Assembly (NCBI RefSeq): GCF_027943255.1
Contig: NC_072894.1
Location: 135,833,601 to 135,897,600 of the forward strand
DNA from: Anastrepha obliqua
Lineage: Eukaryota > Arthropoda > Insecta > Diptera > Tephritidae
Direction of reading: 5' to 3'
Length of the DNA: 64,000 nt
Part shown: positions 12,591-23,263 of the stretch, piece by piece
How the letters are laid out: every line of letters starts with the position of its first letter
Position numbering within the stretch: the first letter of the stretch is position 1
Program-made: the position numbers and the translations under genes
The notes under the pieces: generated by a model
Database searches by the model: none
Seen by the model: the letters and a program-made list of their open reading frames with translations, nothing else
What the model was told of the DNA's origin: nothing

Positions 12591-13104
12591 TGGTAAGCAT
12601 CTACTGTTTTTTTACTAAAAACGTCGTGCTTTTTGGTTTGGTTCATTCGAAGCTTTCCACTCACTCATCTGATACGTGGATTGCGTGCCGTACCCAAAAA
12701 CCCACGTCTCGTCTTCAGTAATGATGCGTTTGATGAATGTTGGGTCGGATTCAGCTTAAGTCCTCTACCAGCTCTCCGATGGTTGATTTGCGACTATTGA
12801 TAAACTTCTCCTTCACTTTATTGATGCTTTCATCAGTTTTCGATGTCGATGTCCTGCCACTAGGCTCTATGTTCGTCATCCTCGTTGGACTCACGATCTC
12901 TTCAGAAGTGGTCATGGTACTCGCAAATGGCTGTTTTCATTGGAGTACCATTACTGTAATAGGTTCCCCAAAATTGTTAAGGTTTTCGCACCATTGAATC
13001 CATTTTTAAAGCAAATTTTAAAACACAAACTCGCTATTGAAAATTCGAACCCATTTTTAGATAAAATTTTGGTAGGAACGTTAATCACAGATGTGCCAAC
13101 TTAA
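12590..13104 (-). pseudogene. Mariner transposase relic (first catalytic region kept)
   Basis: On the minus strand a start-like MDSMV (about 13000) is followed by heavily shifted sequence. Around 12735-12650 a clean stretch reads PTFIKRIITEDETWVFGYG, then QSTYQMSEWKASNEP. This is the mariner signature around the first catalytic aspartate (family pattern I-T-G-D-E-T-W-V-Y-G-Y-D), with G replaced by E. No DNA-binding HTH is readable between the start and this box, and the second and third catalytic aspartates are absent beyond about 12600. A possible TIR-like edge, GTTGGCACATCTGTGATTAA on the minus strand, sits at about 13102-13083, but I could not match its partner. Dead relic. Confidence 0.75.
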
Positions 13105-15700
13105 TAAACAAAAAACAGAAATGAAGTCAGGTGACTTAGAGCCTCACCTGGCGGTTTTTCCGGAAACTTTTTGATCAAGGTGGTATAGATCAATAAAAAG
13201 AAGGTTGACACAAAATATTCACTGGCTATATTTATTTGCAAAAGTTTGGGTTTTTTGGTACAGAGTATATACAAGTTTTGTGACCAATAAACAAAGTAAA
13301 TACATAAATAGTAAATAACAGATTAAAAAAATCATTAATGATTGATGTGCATTTACATAAATTGGGGTTAAATAATAGTTAATTTTTTTCCAATAGACAT
13401 TCAGTGCGACTATCTAAAGTGCCACAGGGAAATTATGCATTAGTATTGGTTAAGCAATAAATTCTGGGCATATCTAATCGCTGCCGGTCAGCAAATGATT
13501 TAAAATGCTAATGAGTGAGACTGGAATTAATTGCGGGCAGGAAAGTAGAAAGAGAGAATTCGGAAATTTATGTGGTGTTGTTAACACGCAGGAAATAATG
13601 GCGACAAACGAAGGGGCTTGCAAAATACCAAGTGGCTATGAAAGTGCTTTGAAATGTATTAAGGAAAGTGGTTCATAACGTCGTGTGGAAAGTGTATAGA
13701 AACAGGATTCAGAAATTATTTCGTGATGGCAGTGAATGCCAGTCATTTGGCACTCACCAAAATAAGCACTAAAGTGAATTGAGTGCACGGCTGGTACAGG
13801 CGACAGGCGGCAGTCGAGGCATATGAGAGCTTTTTAATTAAAATTAATATTTACCAGCATACAAGCACCCATACATACGAAAGCGTGCATATACACGAGC
13901 GCACAAATAGTGCATGCAACCAAGCAGTGGCGCTGAAAGGATAAATGCATTGGCATTTGCAGATTTTGATATTGTTGCAATCGCACTAGCTGTCGGCAGT
14001 GCTGTTTGTTGTTATTGCACAATCATATGCACATATGAACCACTATGCTTGAATTTGATTCTACTATTGCTCGCGCGCCCGAAAATTGAATTTTGCTACA
14101 TGCAACAACACTATTCAGCCACTCAAACACACTCTAATTTAGCTGCTCAGCTTTTCTGCTGCTAAGTTATTCCATTTGTTTGCGCGCAATCATACACACA
14201 CCACCACCATGCACTTTTACACACATATTCGCATATATGTGTTGCATGTGCAACACATTGTACATACGTATGTGGCATTTGCTTTGTTGGCGCACATTTG
14301 CCATTTGTAGTTTTTGCCAATTTCCACAATATTATAAAGGAAATACTTTTAACCCCCCACACTTGTGTTGTTGCTGCTGTTGGCGCATTGGCCATTGCAC
14401 TTCATTTTCTACTATATTTGTTAGCGTTAGCGTATTATTTGGTGTTGTTGCTTTTTGTGCTCCCAAGCTCCCACTTTGCCTGCTCTTTAGGCGACGTACT
14501 CAATTTGTTCTGAAAACTGTTGCAATGAACCTCCTGTGGCGGCTGTGAATGGCGGCAGCTGTGCCCGCCCACTCAACGGCCACAAAACAGCTGTTGTTTG
14601 CATGAAGCCGATGCAAGAGTTGAGTATTTGGCGCTGTAGCTAGCACATTTATTTAATAAATAAACTTTATACTTATATATTTGCCTCAATTTATTGGTCA
14701 GCGCAGAGACAATTTCAAAAAAAAAATTTATATATTTTTGATGTTTTTTTCTTTTAGCCGCAGCATAAATAGAGAAGATAAGAGAAATTTAATTTAATGC
14801 AAGCTCAAATACTTTTAGAGAAAATTCGCATTTGTGTATGTATGCGCCGAAAAATGAAATGCAAATAAACACGGTGACTTATATGCCCAGCATGGCGTAT
14901 GAGTGATGTGTGCTTCATATGAAAATCTGTACTATGAAATTTTCATCACATTTGCCGACATTGCGGGTGCATAAATATGCAATATTTACTTTGGCAAATT
15001 AATTTTGAAGTGCTAAACAAATGCAAGCAGGCAGACAAGCGACACGGACTTAATTTATGCAAAAACATTTATACATGCTTACATATGGATGCATGTGTCC
15101 CTATGTTTAGCTGAACATATCGCAGGCGTGATTTGAAAGAAATAATGCCAATAATTGTAAGTGTTTTACTTATTTTTCGCTTGTTGATGCCTGTAAACCT
15201 ACATGTTTGCGATAAATTATAAATTCATAATTCATTAGCACAATTAAGTTGATTGTTTTAAGAGGAAATGCGGTGACTTGAAACAAAAACACATTACTGT
15301 CTTAAGGAATATACGGGGCGTATACGTAATTATTTAGCGTATTTGTAGTTGAGTACTTTACAATACAGCTGCAATTCAAAGATGTGTGGAAATATGTCTA
15401 TTATGTGTGTGAATATTTTGGTATTTTTACTACCGCTATTAACCTACAGCCTATTTACAATTAAGAAAATTACTTCTCATATAACGCAAGTGGGTATTAT
15501 TGTAAAACATTAATTAGTTCCTTTTATGCAAGCAGTAAGAAGACATTTAATAAAACACGCTCGACTGCTTCAGGAGTATTTAATGAATAATGAAGGTAAT
15601 ATAGAGTATAAATGAGTGATATTTTTGCAGCAAGGCAAATAAAATTTTAATGATTATTATTCAAATTTTATGCAAATTAGCTAGATTATACATAATATAA
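13105..15700. other. Gene-free stretch, host-like non-coding DNA
   Basis: The part from about 13430 to 15100 is more complex and less AT-biased than its surroundings. It has CACACA, CATATG and TTGTTGTTGC-type words typical of fly introns and intergenic DNA. Overlapping frames at 13834-14548 on both strands carry no domain and are rich in Cys/His/Leu by composition, so I do not call them genes. Confidence 0.4.
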
Positions 15701-16740
15701 CTAAACTGGAGAGGGTGCAAAGGAGTGCTGGCATAACCGCAGCACTTGAACTTGTCCCAGTGCTTCCCTAAATGCCATTTTGTATTTACTTTACATTGAC
15801 TTTTACGTTATTTCCATCGCTGCTCAAAGTACAATCAGGCTAAAGGAGGTCTCTGGGTAATCTCTTAAAAGACATAGTAGCATATGTAGGCAATTAACAC
15901 CGTATTTCTCTGAACTTCATACAAATCTCTCTATCCGCAAACTGGTGTTTGGGGGTCGTGCTACCTAGGCAAGATTGGAACGAAGGGAAAATCTGTGCTG
16001 AAGCTGGTATCTCTGAACGGCTCCAAAATGGAGTCGGTAGTCGGAGTAGGGGCTTTCTCTAAATTAGCCACTCTATCTGTTTCCATAAAATTGCCGAATA
16101 CTGCTAGTGTTTTTCAGCCTGAAGTATTTGGGATCCTACAAAGTGCTTATAGAGCATGGGAGCGAGGGAGATATTAAAATTTTTTTCCGACAGTCAAGCC
16201 GCGATCAAGGCTCTTAGAACGCTATGGTGCAGATCCAAACTAGTCTATTCCTGTAAGGAGGAGATCAAATCTGTAAAGCGTAAAAGAGCTCCACTCTTTC
16301 AGGCGCTACTTCGAAAACTCTGTGGCTCCAGTACAATATACGGAAGACTCAGAAATCCTGGAGACTCCACGCTGTTCAAGTTTCAAACTCGTAGCTGTGC
16401 TTGCCGGTCATTGGACGATCGGAGCTCACGCGAAAAAGCCAGGCTTAATTATTTAACCTCTGTTTCAGAAGCTGTGGGGACCTTTCAGAGTTTCAGAGAA
16501 GGATACTGTTAGGAGGACTTTAAATGTCCGGGTTTGGCAGCTAGACGATTAAGGCCACTGAACCTAAACCCCATCATTATTCTCTATTACATCAACAGCT
16601 CCGGTTGGCTGTAGATATCAGCCTGTTGGAGGTCTCAAAATGGTATCAAAACGGCGCTTTAGTGCTATTTGGGGAGTGTTATGAGTGGTGCCCTCTTACC
16701 TACCTAGACACATCTCTTTAACAAGTTTTAGACGCATTGC
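15700..16740 (+). pseudogene. R1/LOA-group LINE 3' end: RT tail, RNase H, zinc-knuckle region and 3' UTR
   Basis: In order the plus strand shows: KLERVQRSAGI (RT connection region, about 15703); LNAILYLLYIDFYVISIAAQ (about 15768), typical of the segment before RNase H; NGSKMESVVGVGAFSK (RNase H first strand, normally YTDGSKM, so the first catalytic Asp is read here as N); SIKLPNTASVFQPE; FSDSQAAIKAL (RNase H DSQAA box); then a decayed region matching the C-terminal knuckle around 16345-16510; and the family 3' UTR to about 16740. Frameshifts occur near 15940, 16170 and 16290. The same C-terminal/3' UTR sequence recurs at 50830-51140 (minus) and its tail at 7335-7595. Dead. Confidence 0.85.
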
Positions 16741-17800
16741 AAATTTTATTTCCAGCCTTAAAATTTACAATACAAAACTAAGCGAAATATAAACAAATAA
16801 ACACATTTTTGTAGAGATTCCAGCAACAAATATGAATTAAAAAAAAATGTTCATACCAAATTTTTTTAATTTTTTTTAGGTACACATCTCAATTACATAA
16901 GTGTGGCAGCAAATCAATTTGCAAATGGCTTAAAATTATATTCAAAATACACAGAATTTTTTGTGGTATTATACAAATACAATTTTTCATAGCCACAGCA
17001 GGCAATGTCAATGCGAACGGCATTAAAACTACAGCTGCAACACAGCATCCCAGCGACAAGTTGGCAGTGTGTAAATTGTTTTAAATTTACCACAAAATAC
17101 ACATGAATACACAAGTAGGCGAAAAAAACCGATACATGTATGCACAATAACTTATATGCATGTATGTGTTAGGCTTGCTTTTGACCGATGCCAAAATCAA
17201 CAGAGTGCGCTTATCGCACATTGTGCGGGTATTTGCAGTTCACACATACGAATATGCATGTATGTGTTTGTTTTTTTTTTGCGGCCGTCTATTTGTTGTT
17301 GTTTTTTTAGCTATTCGTTTTTAGTTTGCTTTCCTGTATGAGTATTTGCTGCACGTTTGCGTTTGGTAGAGAGGTGGAGATAAAGGGATGCAGAGAGAGA
17401 GGGAGAGAGAAGTGTTTGTCATGTTGTCGCACACATCGCTGCTTATGTTTCTGCTTGTGTTGTTTTATTTTGTGTTTTTGACGATGTCTCCCAGCTAGAA
17501 AAATTATTATTATGCTTGTTGTGGCGTTAAAGTACAATTTGGCACACACGCACATGCAGTGTAGCAGAGCAGGGTAAGTGCCTACATTTAGGCGGAGTTT
17601 GATACTTTTCCCGTACACTGGCGGGTATTGCTTGTATGTTGCGACTTAATTGTTGCCTTGTTGTACTGAAATTATTTATAGTTTTGTAACAGTCTTTAAA
17701 AAGAGAAATACAAAAAAAAAAAAACCAAAAATACAACAAAACTTAACTGCTTCATGCAGTGTTGTTTATACTTATAATTTCTGTGGTAATATTTTATTTT
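16740..17800. other. Gene-free stretch with GA-rich tract
   Basis: Non-coding AT-rich DNA. A GA-rich run (GAGAGAGAGGGAGAGAGAAG) lies at 17392-17411 and a poly-T run near 17270. Overlapping short frames on both strands have no recognisable content. Confidence 0.4.
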
Positions 17801-19160
17801 GTGAGGCTTCTTCGTTTTTTTTCAATGGGAAATATATTTGATTTATTTGTCAAAACTCGTCAAAGACGATTACTTTTTATTTATATTTTTTATTGTTGTT
17901 ATTAACTATAATCAAATTTTGTTTTGATAAATTTCACATCACACTTTTTTCTTCAAGTGATTCTTGTTTGTATAAAATTTCTTCAACATTAAAAAAAATT
18001 ATAAAAAAACTATTTTTTGCAATTAAAAAACTTATTTTTATATACAATATTAATATTTTTTTTCAAATTTGATGCCATTTTTTATATTAAAAATATTTGC
18101 TTTTACCACGTGACTTTTATTTTTTAGTTATTCTTGACAAGCAATGTGTATAATTTTCTAATAAAAACATGATTTCTCTTATTAAAAATTTTTGACTTTT
18201 CTCCATTACAACAATTTAGTGCTTCTTAAAATTTATGTGATTTGTTTGAAATTTTTATTTTCTCTTTTTTAGTTTTAATTTTTCATGACTTCTGTTTTTA
18301 AGGGAGTCTTAAACCATTTGTTTAATTAAAAAGGACAATTTTTTCGTATAAAATTTTTTTTTTATTGAATTCAAGAATTTTAAAATATTCTAGACAGTTT
18401 ATGTTATTAATGCATAATTTTAAATAATCCCAAAGTTCCTTTCCTTACTTGGTGACTTTTATTTTTAGTTTTTCAACAAAGTTCGCTTTAAAAAAAATTC
18501 ATGATTTTTCGTTTACTTGATTTTTTTTAATAGTTGCAGAAAAAAAATTTCTACTTTTACTAGATGAAGCCGATATTTAAATAAATACTTAAAATTTTAG
18601 TTTTTCATGGTTTCTCTTAAAAAAAATAATGTGAAAGAACTGTTACTAGATCTTTTTGATCGTTTTTCCACTGCACTTGCGGTTTTAGTTTATGAAAATT
18701 TCGATTTTTAACAATTTTTTGCATTATTATTTAATTGTGAAATTTGTTCTTTAAAAATAAATAATTAAAAAAGTTTTTAATTAAAAAATTGACTTTTTAA
18801 GAAATTCGGATTTCTTGTCAACAAATGTCAACCTTCACTTTTTGATTTTTTTTTAATTTTTTTCAAAATTTTTTTTTTTTTCGAAAAATTTATGTCGGCA
18901 TGTCATGCTTTTTTAAAAAGCCAAAAATATCAGTGAAAACTTTCTACTCAAAAGAGTATTATACTATTTAAAAAATATGTAGGCATGTATGTGAAATGTA
19001 AGAAATATTTCCTTTTGAAATATGTATGAATTTGTTTTTTAATTTTAATAGAAAATTTAAAATGTGTACTCTTATCAGGAGGCTTTCAAATAAGAAGTTT
19101 TGAATATTAATTTGCCCTTTTCAAAAAAAAATTCGTTATTAAAAATGGCCCACATTTTTT
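17800..19160. repeat. AT-rich low-complexity tract
   Basis: More than 1.3 kb of almost pure A/T, with recurring words such as AAAATTTTT, TTTTTAAT and TGACTTTT(A/T)TTTTTAGTT. The last recurs near 18108, 18455 and 18590. It may be an old decayed tandem array, but the period is not clear by eye. No gene content. Confidence 0.7.
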
Positions 19161-20497
19161 TTATTTTTTCCTTTAAAACCAGTTTATCTTTTTTGTATTG
19201 CTAGTTAGCTATTCTAGTCGAACGGGTAGGCATACACAAATCCCTTTCTCTTCGTTTAGTGCCGAAGCATAAACCTGCGAAATAGGAGTATTCTTACTGC
19301 CAGCAGGCAAGAGCAACCCTTGAGTATCAAACTGAAAAATTTCTCATAGAATCATTTTTTTCGAATGCGGCATAAAATTGGAAAGCCCTTTTTAAATTGG
19401 AGGTAAGGCCAGTTAACCTCCGAATAAAGGGGCGTGCTTTTATATTTACATATATATTCAGTATTTATATGTATATGCTTACGATACAATTTTGGTTTTA
19501 TAGGCTTTATTCATAAGTTAAGCTTTTTAAAAAAGTTTCTCATAATTTGGAACAAAGTTTTAGTTCGTTTTCTTTGCAATTCCTCCTTCTTATTGTCTAG
19601 CCTTTTCTATGTTTTCTTGTTTGAAACTGCAGTCGCAAAATTAGCACGCCTTTTTCTATTTGTTTTCTTCTTTTTTTACCAACCATTGTTTATAGCGGTT
19701 GGCGTCATAATTTCTAGTTTACGTATGCTTTGCTTACTTAGTCTCACTGATTTTTACAGCTTTTTCGTTTGTGGTTGCTCTGCCGTTTTTCCCCTTTAAA
19801 AACAGCTAATGCACATGCTTTGGCCCTTAGCATTTTTCGTACTGCTTTTTTCATTTGTATGTTTTTATTTTGCCTTTGGCTTTGTCTTACTTTTGGGTGA
19901 AAAATTTGGCACACAAAATATGCAATACAAGAGCATATTTTTTGTAATAACAATAGAAAAATATACTGCCCCACAAAGTTGTGTGCAAGAACATTAAAAA
20001 ACGTTTCAGCTAAATTTAACAAACATTAAATCTTTCCTTTGGTGGAGAAAAAAAGCGTTTCTAGAATTGTGAAACACTGCGTATGAGCAACAATATATTT
20101 ATAGTTTCCAAAGGGCTGTGAAGAAACAAGTGATAAAGACAAATTTAAAACTTTTTAGGGATAATAAAAAGTGTGTTCCTAGTAACCGTAAAAAATAGCA
20201 GTAAAATTATGCAACACCGTATTTAATAATACTACTTTAAGAACAAGTACTTATTCTTTAAATTTAACAGATTGTATTTTAAAAGTGAAAAAAGAAATTA
20301 AAAAAAAAAGTTCTAAATTCCGATTGCTGCCCTTAGACGTGCGTAAGTATTTTGTGCTGTAGGTTATTATTATTATTATTACGCTACTGTGCACTACGAT
20401 CAAAAGAAATTTATTGTGCAAAACCTCCTGAGGTACCCCATATTTTGAGGCTTTTTAAAAATTTTAGCACATTCTGGGGTTTATTGTTCTATAGCTT
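19160..20497. other. Gene-free stretch
   Basis: AT-rich. Frames at 19434-20022 on both strands are hydrophobic by T-rich composition (Phe/Leu) and show no conserved domain. A TTA trinucleotide run lies at 20366-20380. Confidence 0.4.
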
Positions 20498-20500
20498 ATA

Positions 20501-20755
20501 TCGCACCCTAAATACAAAAGGGTCACAACTCAAAATTTTCCACACTCGAGCTTGACTTGTTTACAGTAGCACAGAAAACAAACTATGTGACATATCACGC
20601 TGAAATTTGCCATGTAAGCTTATAACAGTCCTACCAAAAAACAAAAAATTTATTTTTGCCATATGTCATCCGCGGACCGTTCTATTGATAATGTCTCGTT
20701 CATATTTGAGCAGAAGTACATTTTGAGTTGTGACCCTTTTGTATTTAGGGTGCGA
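20501..20755. mobile_element. 255-bp MITE with 36-bp perfect TIRs and TA target duplication
   Basis: The left end starts TCGCACCCTAAATACAAAAG and the right end is its exact inverted copy. Thirty-six bases are identical inside the element, or 39 if the TA duplications (20499-20500 and 20756-20757) and one further base are counted. TIRs plus TA duplication place it with Tc1/mariner-type non-autonomous elements. The interior is almost entirely a piece of another element, the mariner 5' end at 20541-20718. No coding capacity. Confidence 0.88.
20541..20718 (-). mobile_element. Mariner 5' terminal fragment inside the MITE
   Basis: These 178 bases match 34666-34843, the untranslated 5' end of the D,D34D mariner at 33.9-34.8 kb, with six differences counted by eye (about 97 percent). 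The outer end is the mariner TIR (CTCGTTCATATTTGAGCAGA) and the inner end stops just before the transposase start. It fills the MITE from 4 bases after the left TIR to 1 base before the right TIR. Confidence 0.92.
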
Positions 20756-20764
20756 TATGTAGGT

Positions 20765-20985
20765 TCAGCAATACCACCACGGTGCTATAGCCGTTTTCTG
20801 CCTAGGGCAGGACATTTACAAATAATGTATTCTGAATTTTGAATTTCTATTTCACAGAATCGGCAGATGATGGCCTCAGATGGCCAATTTTGCTTAAGTG
20901 ATATCTCAGGCAACAGTGACCTGTGAGGTAACCAGTTAAAAGTTTTAAGTCCTCTCTGCCAAGTGAAAGTAGCTTATCAGAAATG
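20765..20985 (-). pseudogene. LINE C-terminal (RNase H end/zinc-knuckle) fragment
   Basis: On the minus strand SLGREDLKLLTGYLTGHC is followed by LRYHLSKIG, then after a frameshift ICRFCEIEIQNSEYIICKCP and ALGRKRL. This is the C-terminal CxxC...HxxxC knuckle of RNase H-bearing LINEs (family form TGHxxLNxHL...CRxCxxxxETxEHxLCxCPAL). The His of the knuckle is read as Y. It is a short dead fragment, lying directly beside the MITE right end. Confidence 0.75.
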
Positions 20986-22790
20986 CCTCTGTCCGGCGTT
21001 AGGAATCGTTTGGCTTATTGCTGCTGTAGGTAGGCTTGGCTATTCAAAATTTGATCCAACAACCCGATTCGATGATTTAAAGCGCCAAGGTGGTGCTGAA
21101 ATGAAGACGCATACAATGCATGATTTTTCGAAGCGTTCAAGATAGTCTAGCAGAAAAATGTAGTACCCATTTTTGGGCTGGCTATCGGCAATAAAAAACT
21201 GATAGGTTATGAAAATAATGCTACACCTGTATGTCTGTAATACACTTTAGGGAGAGCTCGTTTAAGAGTTGTACAATTATATGACCAATACCACTACTCA
21301 GATAGATTTAAAACTTATAAAATTAACCAAAATAAGTTATTCTCAATAACACACCAAACCTCTGGAAATTATCATTTATTGCAAGTAACCCTATTTCGCT
21401 CATTAAAACATATTTGCGTAGTTTCTCATCTTCTACTTGCCACATATCGCACGCATGCTGCATTACTTAATTTCGCTTTGGCCTGCAAATTGTTGCAGGC
21501 TGCAAGTGTTGGCAACACTATGGCGCCTAATTAAATATAATTACGGCTCATTAAAAAGGGAGCAGGCGTGAGGAAAGAGTGTTGAAAAAGCGTGCACAAA
21601 GACACAAAAGCACAACAAACAGCAGCTCAAAAGGTCAGAGGCGCACTTTGAAGTTGGCAGTTGAACACTTTGTTGTGAATAAATTGCGGAGTGGCAGAAG
21701 ACAAAAGGAGGCACAAATTGGATATGTTTTGTTTTGTTTTTGGCTGTCATCGCCATTGTGACTGTCATTGTGCGCATATGTGCTGAGTGCGACGCTGTTG
21801 AATTGCCAGCAAAACGCTTCATTAAATGATAAACTCGCAGCAGACAAAAGGACAAAGGCGCGCAAATGAGAGATGGAAGTGGGCAGCTGATAGAGGATGC
21901 TGATACATGAAGTTGAAACTGCATAAACACTTTGCACACAAATTGCTTGGGATCGTTTTTTATGTGTGCCACTGTCAAAGGCAGCAGCGCAGATAATGGC
22001 CAAAAGCGTTATGTTTTGTTTGCCAAATATGCAGCCGCTACTTAAGTGCCCAAAATGTTTGAAGGCTGTTGGTGCCTTTGCGAATACCCATACATGCATG
22101 CACTTATAAATTTGTACTTGCACACAGACATACATACACACATATGTACGTAGACATACTTGCACTGCCCTGGCCTCTTCCGTGCTGAGTGTATCTCGTT
22201 TCGATTGCTGCCACTTGTTGTGGATGCTCTTTTATGTTGGCTCGTATATTTTTTCGTGTTGTTGTCAAACTCACTTGCATACATTTGTGTTGCACATGCA
22301 CGCGTCACATAAATAACCACAAGCAGCACATGCAATTGTGGCCAAATGTGATATGCTGCTGCAGTCGCTTGTTGTTGTCCTGTTGCTGGCACTGCCTCAG
22401 CTACTACTGCTGCTGCTGCTGCTATTTAACAATTCAACGCGCTACTTGAAACAAATATAAAACACAATAGGCAAACAAAGGGCCAGGCAGCTGATAGCAC
22501 GCTTTGGCTCGCTGGCTTGTTGGCTGGCTTTTGTCCAATGCTAAGTGGATAAGCAACAATTTTCGTCGATCAAGCGCCAAGCAAGCGATTATCGCTGTCA
22601 AGCTGGCACGGTTATTAAGCTCTCTGTTTCTCGCTCCATATTTCGATGGAGTTGTGCGGCGGTTTGCTGGAATGCTTGGCACGCGTTTGAGGTCTATTAA
22701 ATTGTGTCATGCATGCCCGGTAATGGTAACTATTGATGTGCTGGCAGTGTGTAGTGCTAACTTAAAAGCAACAAATGTGTGAGAGTAAAA
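20986..22790. other. Gene-free stretch, host-like non-coding DNA
   Basis: From about 21400 to 22780 the sequence is relatively GC-balanced and complex, with GCA/TGC-rich words and CACACATACA runs. Long overlapping frames on both strands (21541-22782) follow from low stop density and have no recognised domains. A CTG/TGC-rich short run lies at 22405-22425. Probably intronic or intergenic. Confidence 0.4.
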
Positions 22791-23252
22791 AAAATTAGTA
22801 AATAAAAAAAAATATTAAAAAATAAAAAAAATTATCCTATGTTTAAAATAAAATTTGACTGCTTATTTATTTTTCTATTATTATTATTATTATTCTTTTT
22901 TTAATATAGTTCATATTACAACAAAACCCATATAACACAAAGTTTTAAACTTTTAATTGTACAAAATTTTAAATTTTCTTGAAAATTTTAAACATTTTCG
23001 TAAAGATTTAATTTTTTCAAAATTTTTTTCTAAATTTTTGACTATTTAAACAAAATTTCAAACTGTTTTAACAAAATTTAATTTTTTAACGTTTTAAACT
23101 TTGTATAAAATGTGTGGTTTCTTGAAAATTTTAAATTTTTTTGTAAAAATTTAATTTTCGTAGAAAATTTTGATTTTTTAAATAACAATAAAATACACAC
23201 ATTTTCTTGTAAAAATTTAATTTATTTAGAAAATTCTGGTTTTTTTTATCTT
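22790..23252. repeat. AT-rich tract (left part), AAATTTT-type words
   Basis: It is dominated by words such as AAATTTT, TTTTCTTGAAAATTTT and TTTTTGACTATTTAAACAAA. The same wording resumes at 26139-26480, so this and the right part were one tract before the RTE-like element landed in it. Confidence 0.75.
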
Positions 23253-23263
23253 AAATTTTGACT
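23253..23263. repeat. Target-site duplication, left copy
   Basis: AAATTTTGACT, identical to 26139-26149, directly flanks the 3' end of the RTE-like element. Similar words occur elsewhere in the tract, so chance is not excluded. Confidence 0.7.

Noticed and set aside
17800..19160. Mitochondrial or control-region-like insertion because of extreme AT content
   Set aside because: No mitochondrial coding or tRNA motifs; the pattern fits simple low-complexity DNA.
21541..22782. Overlapping long frames on both strands
   Set aside because: They result from low stop density in GC-balanced repeats such as CACATACA and TGCTGC; no conserved motifs.
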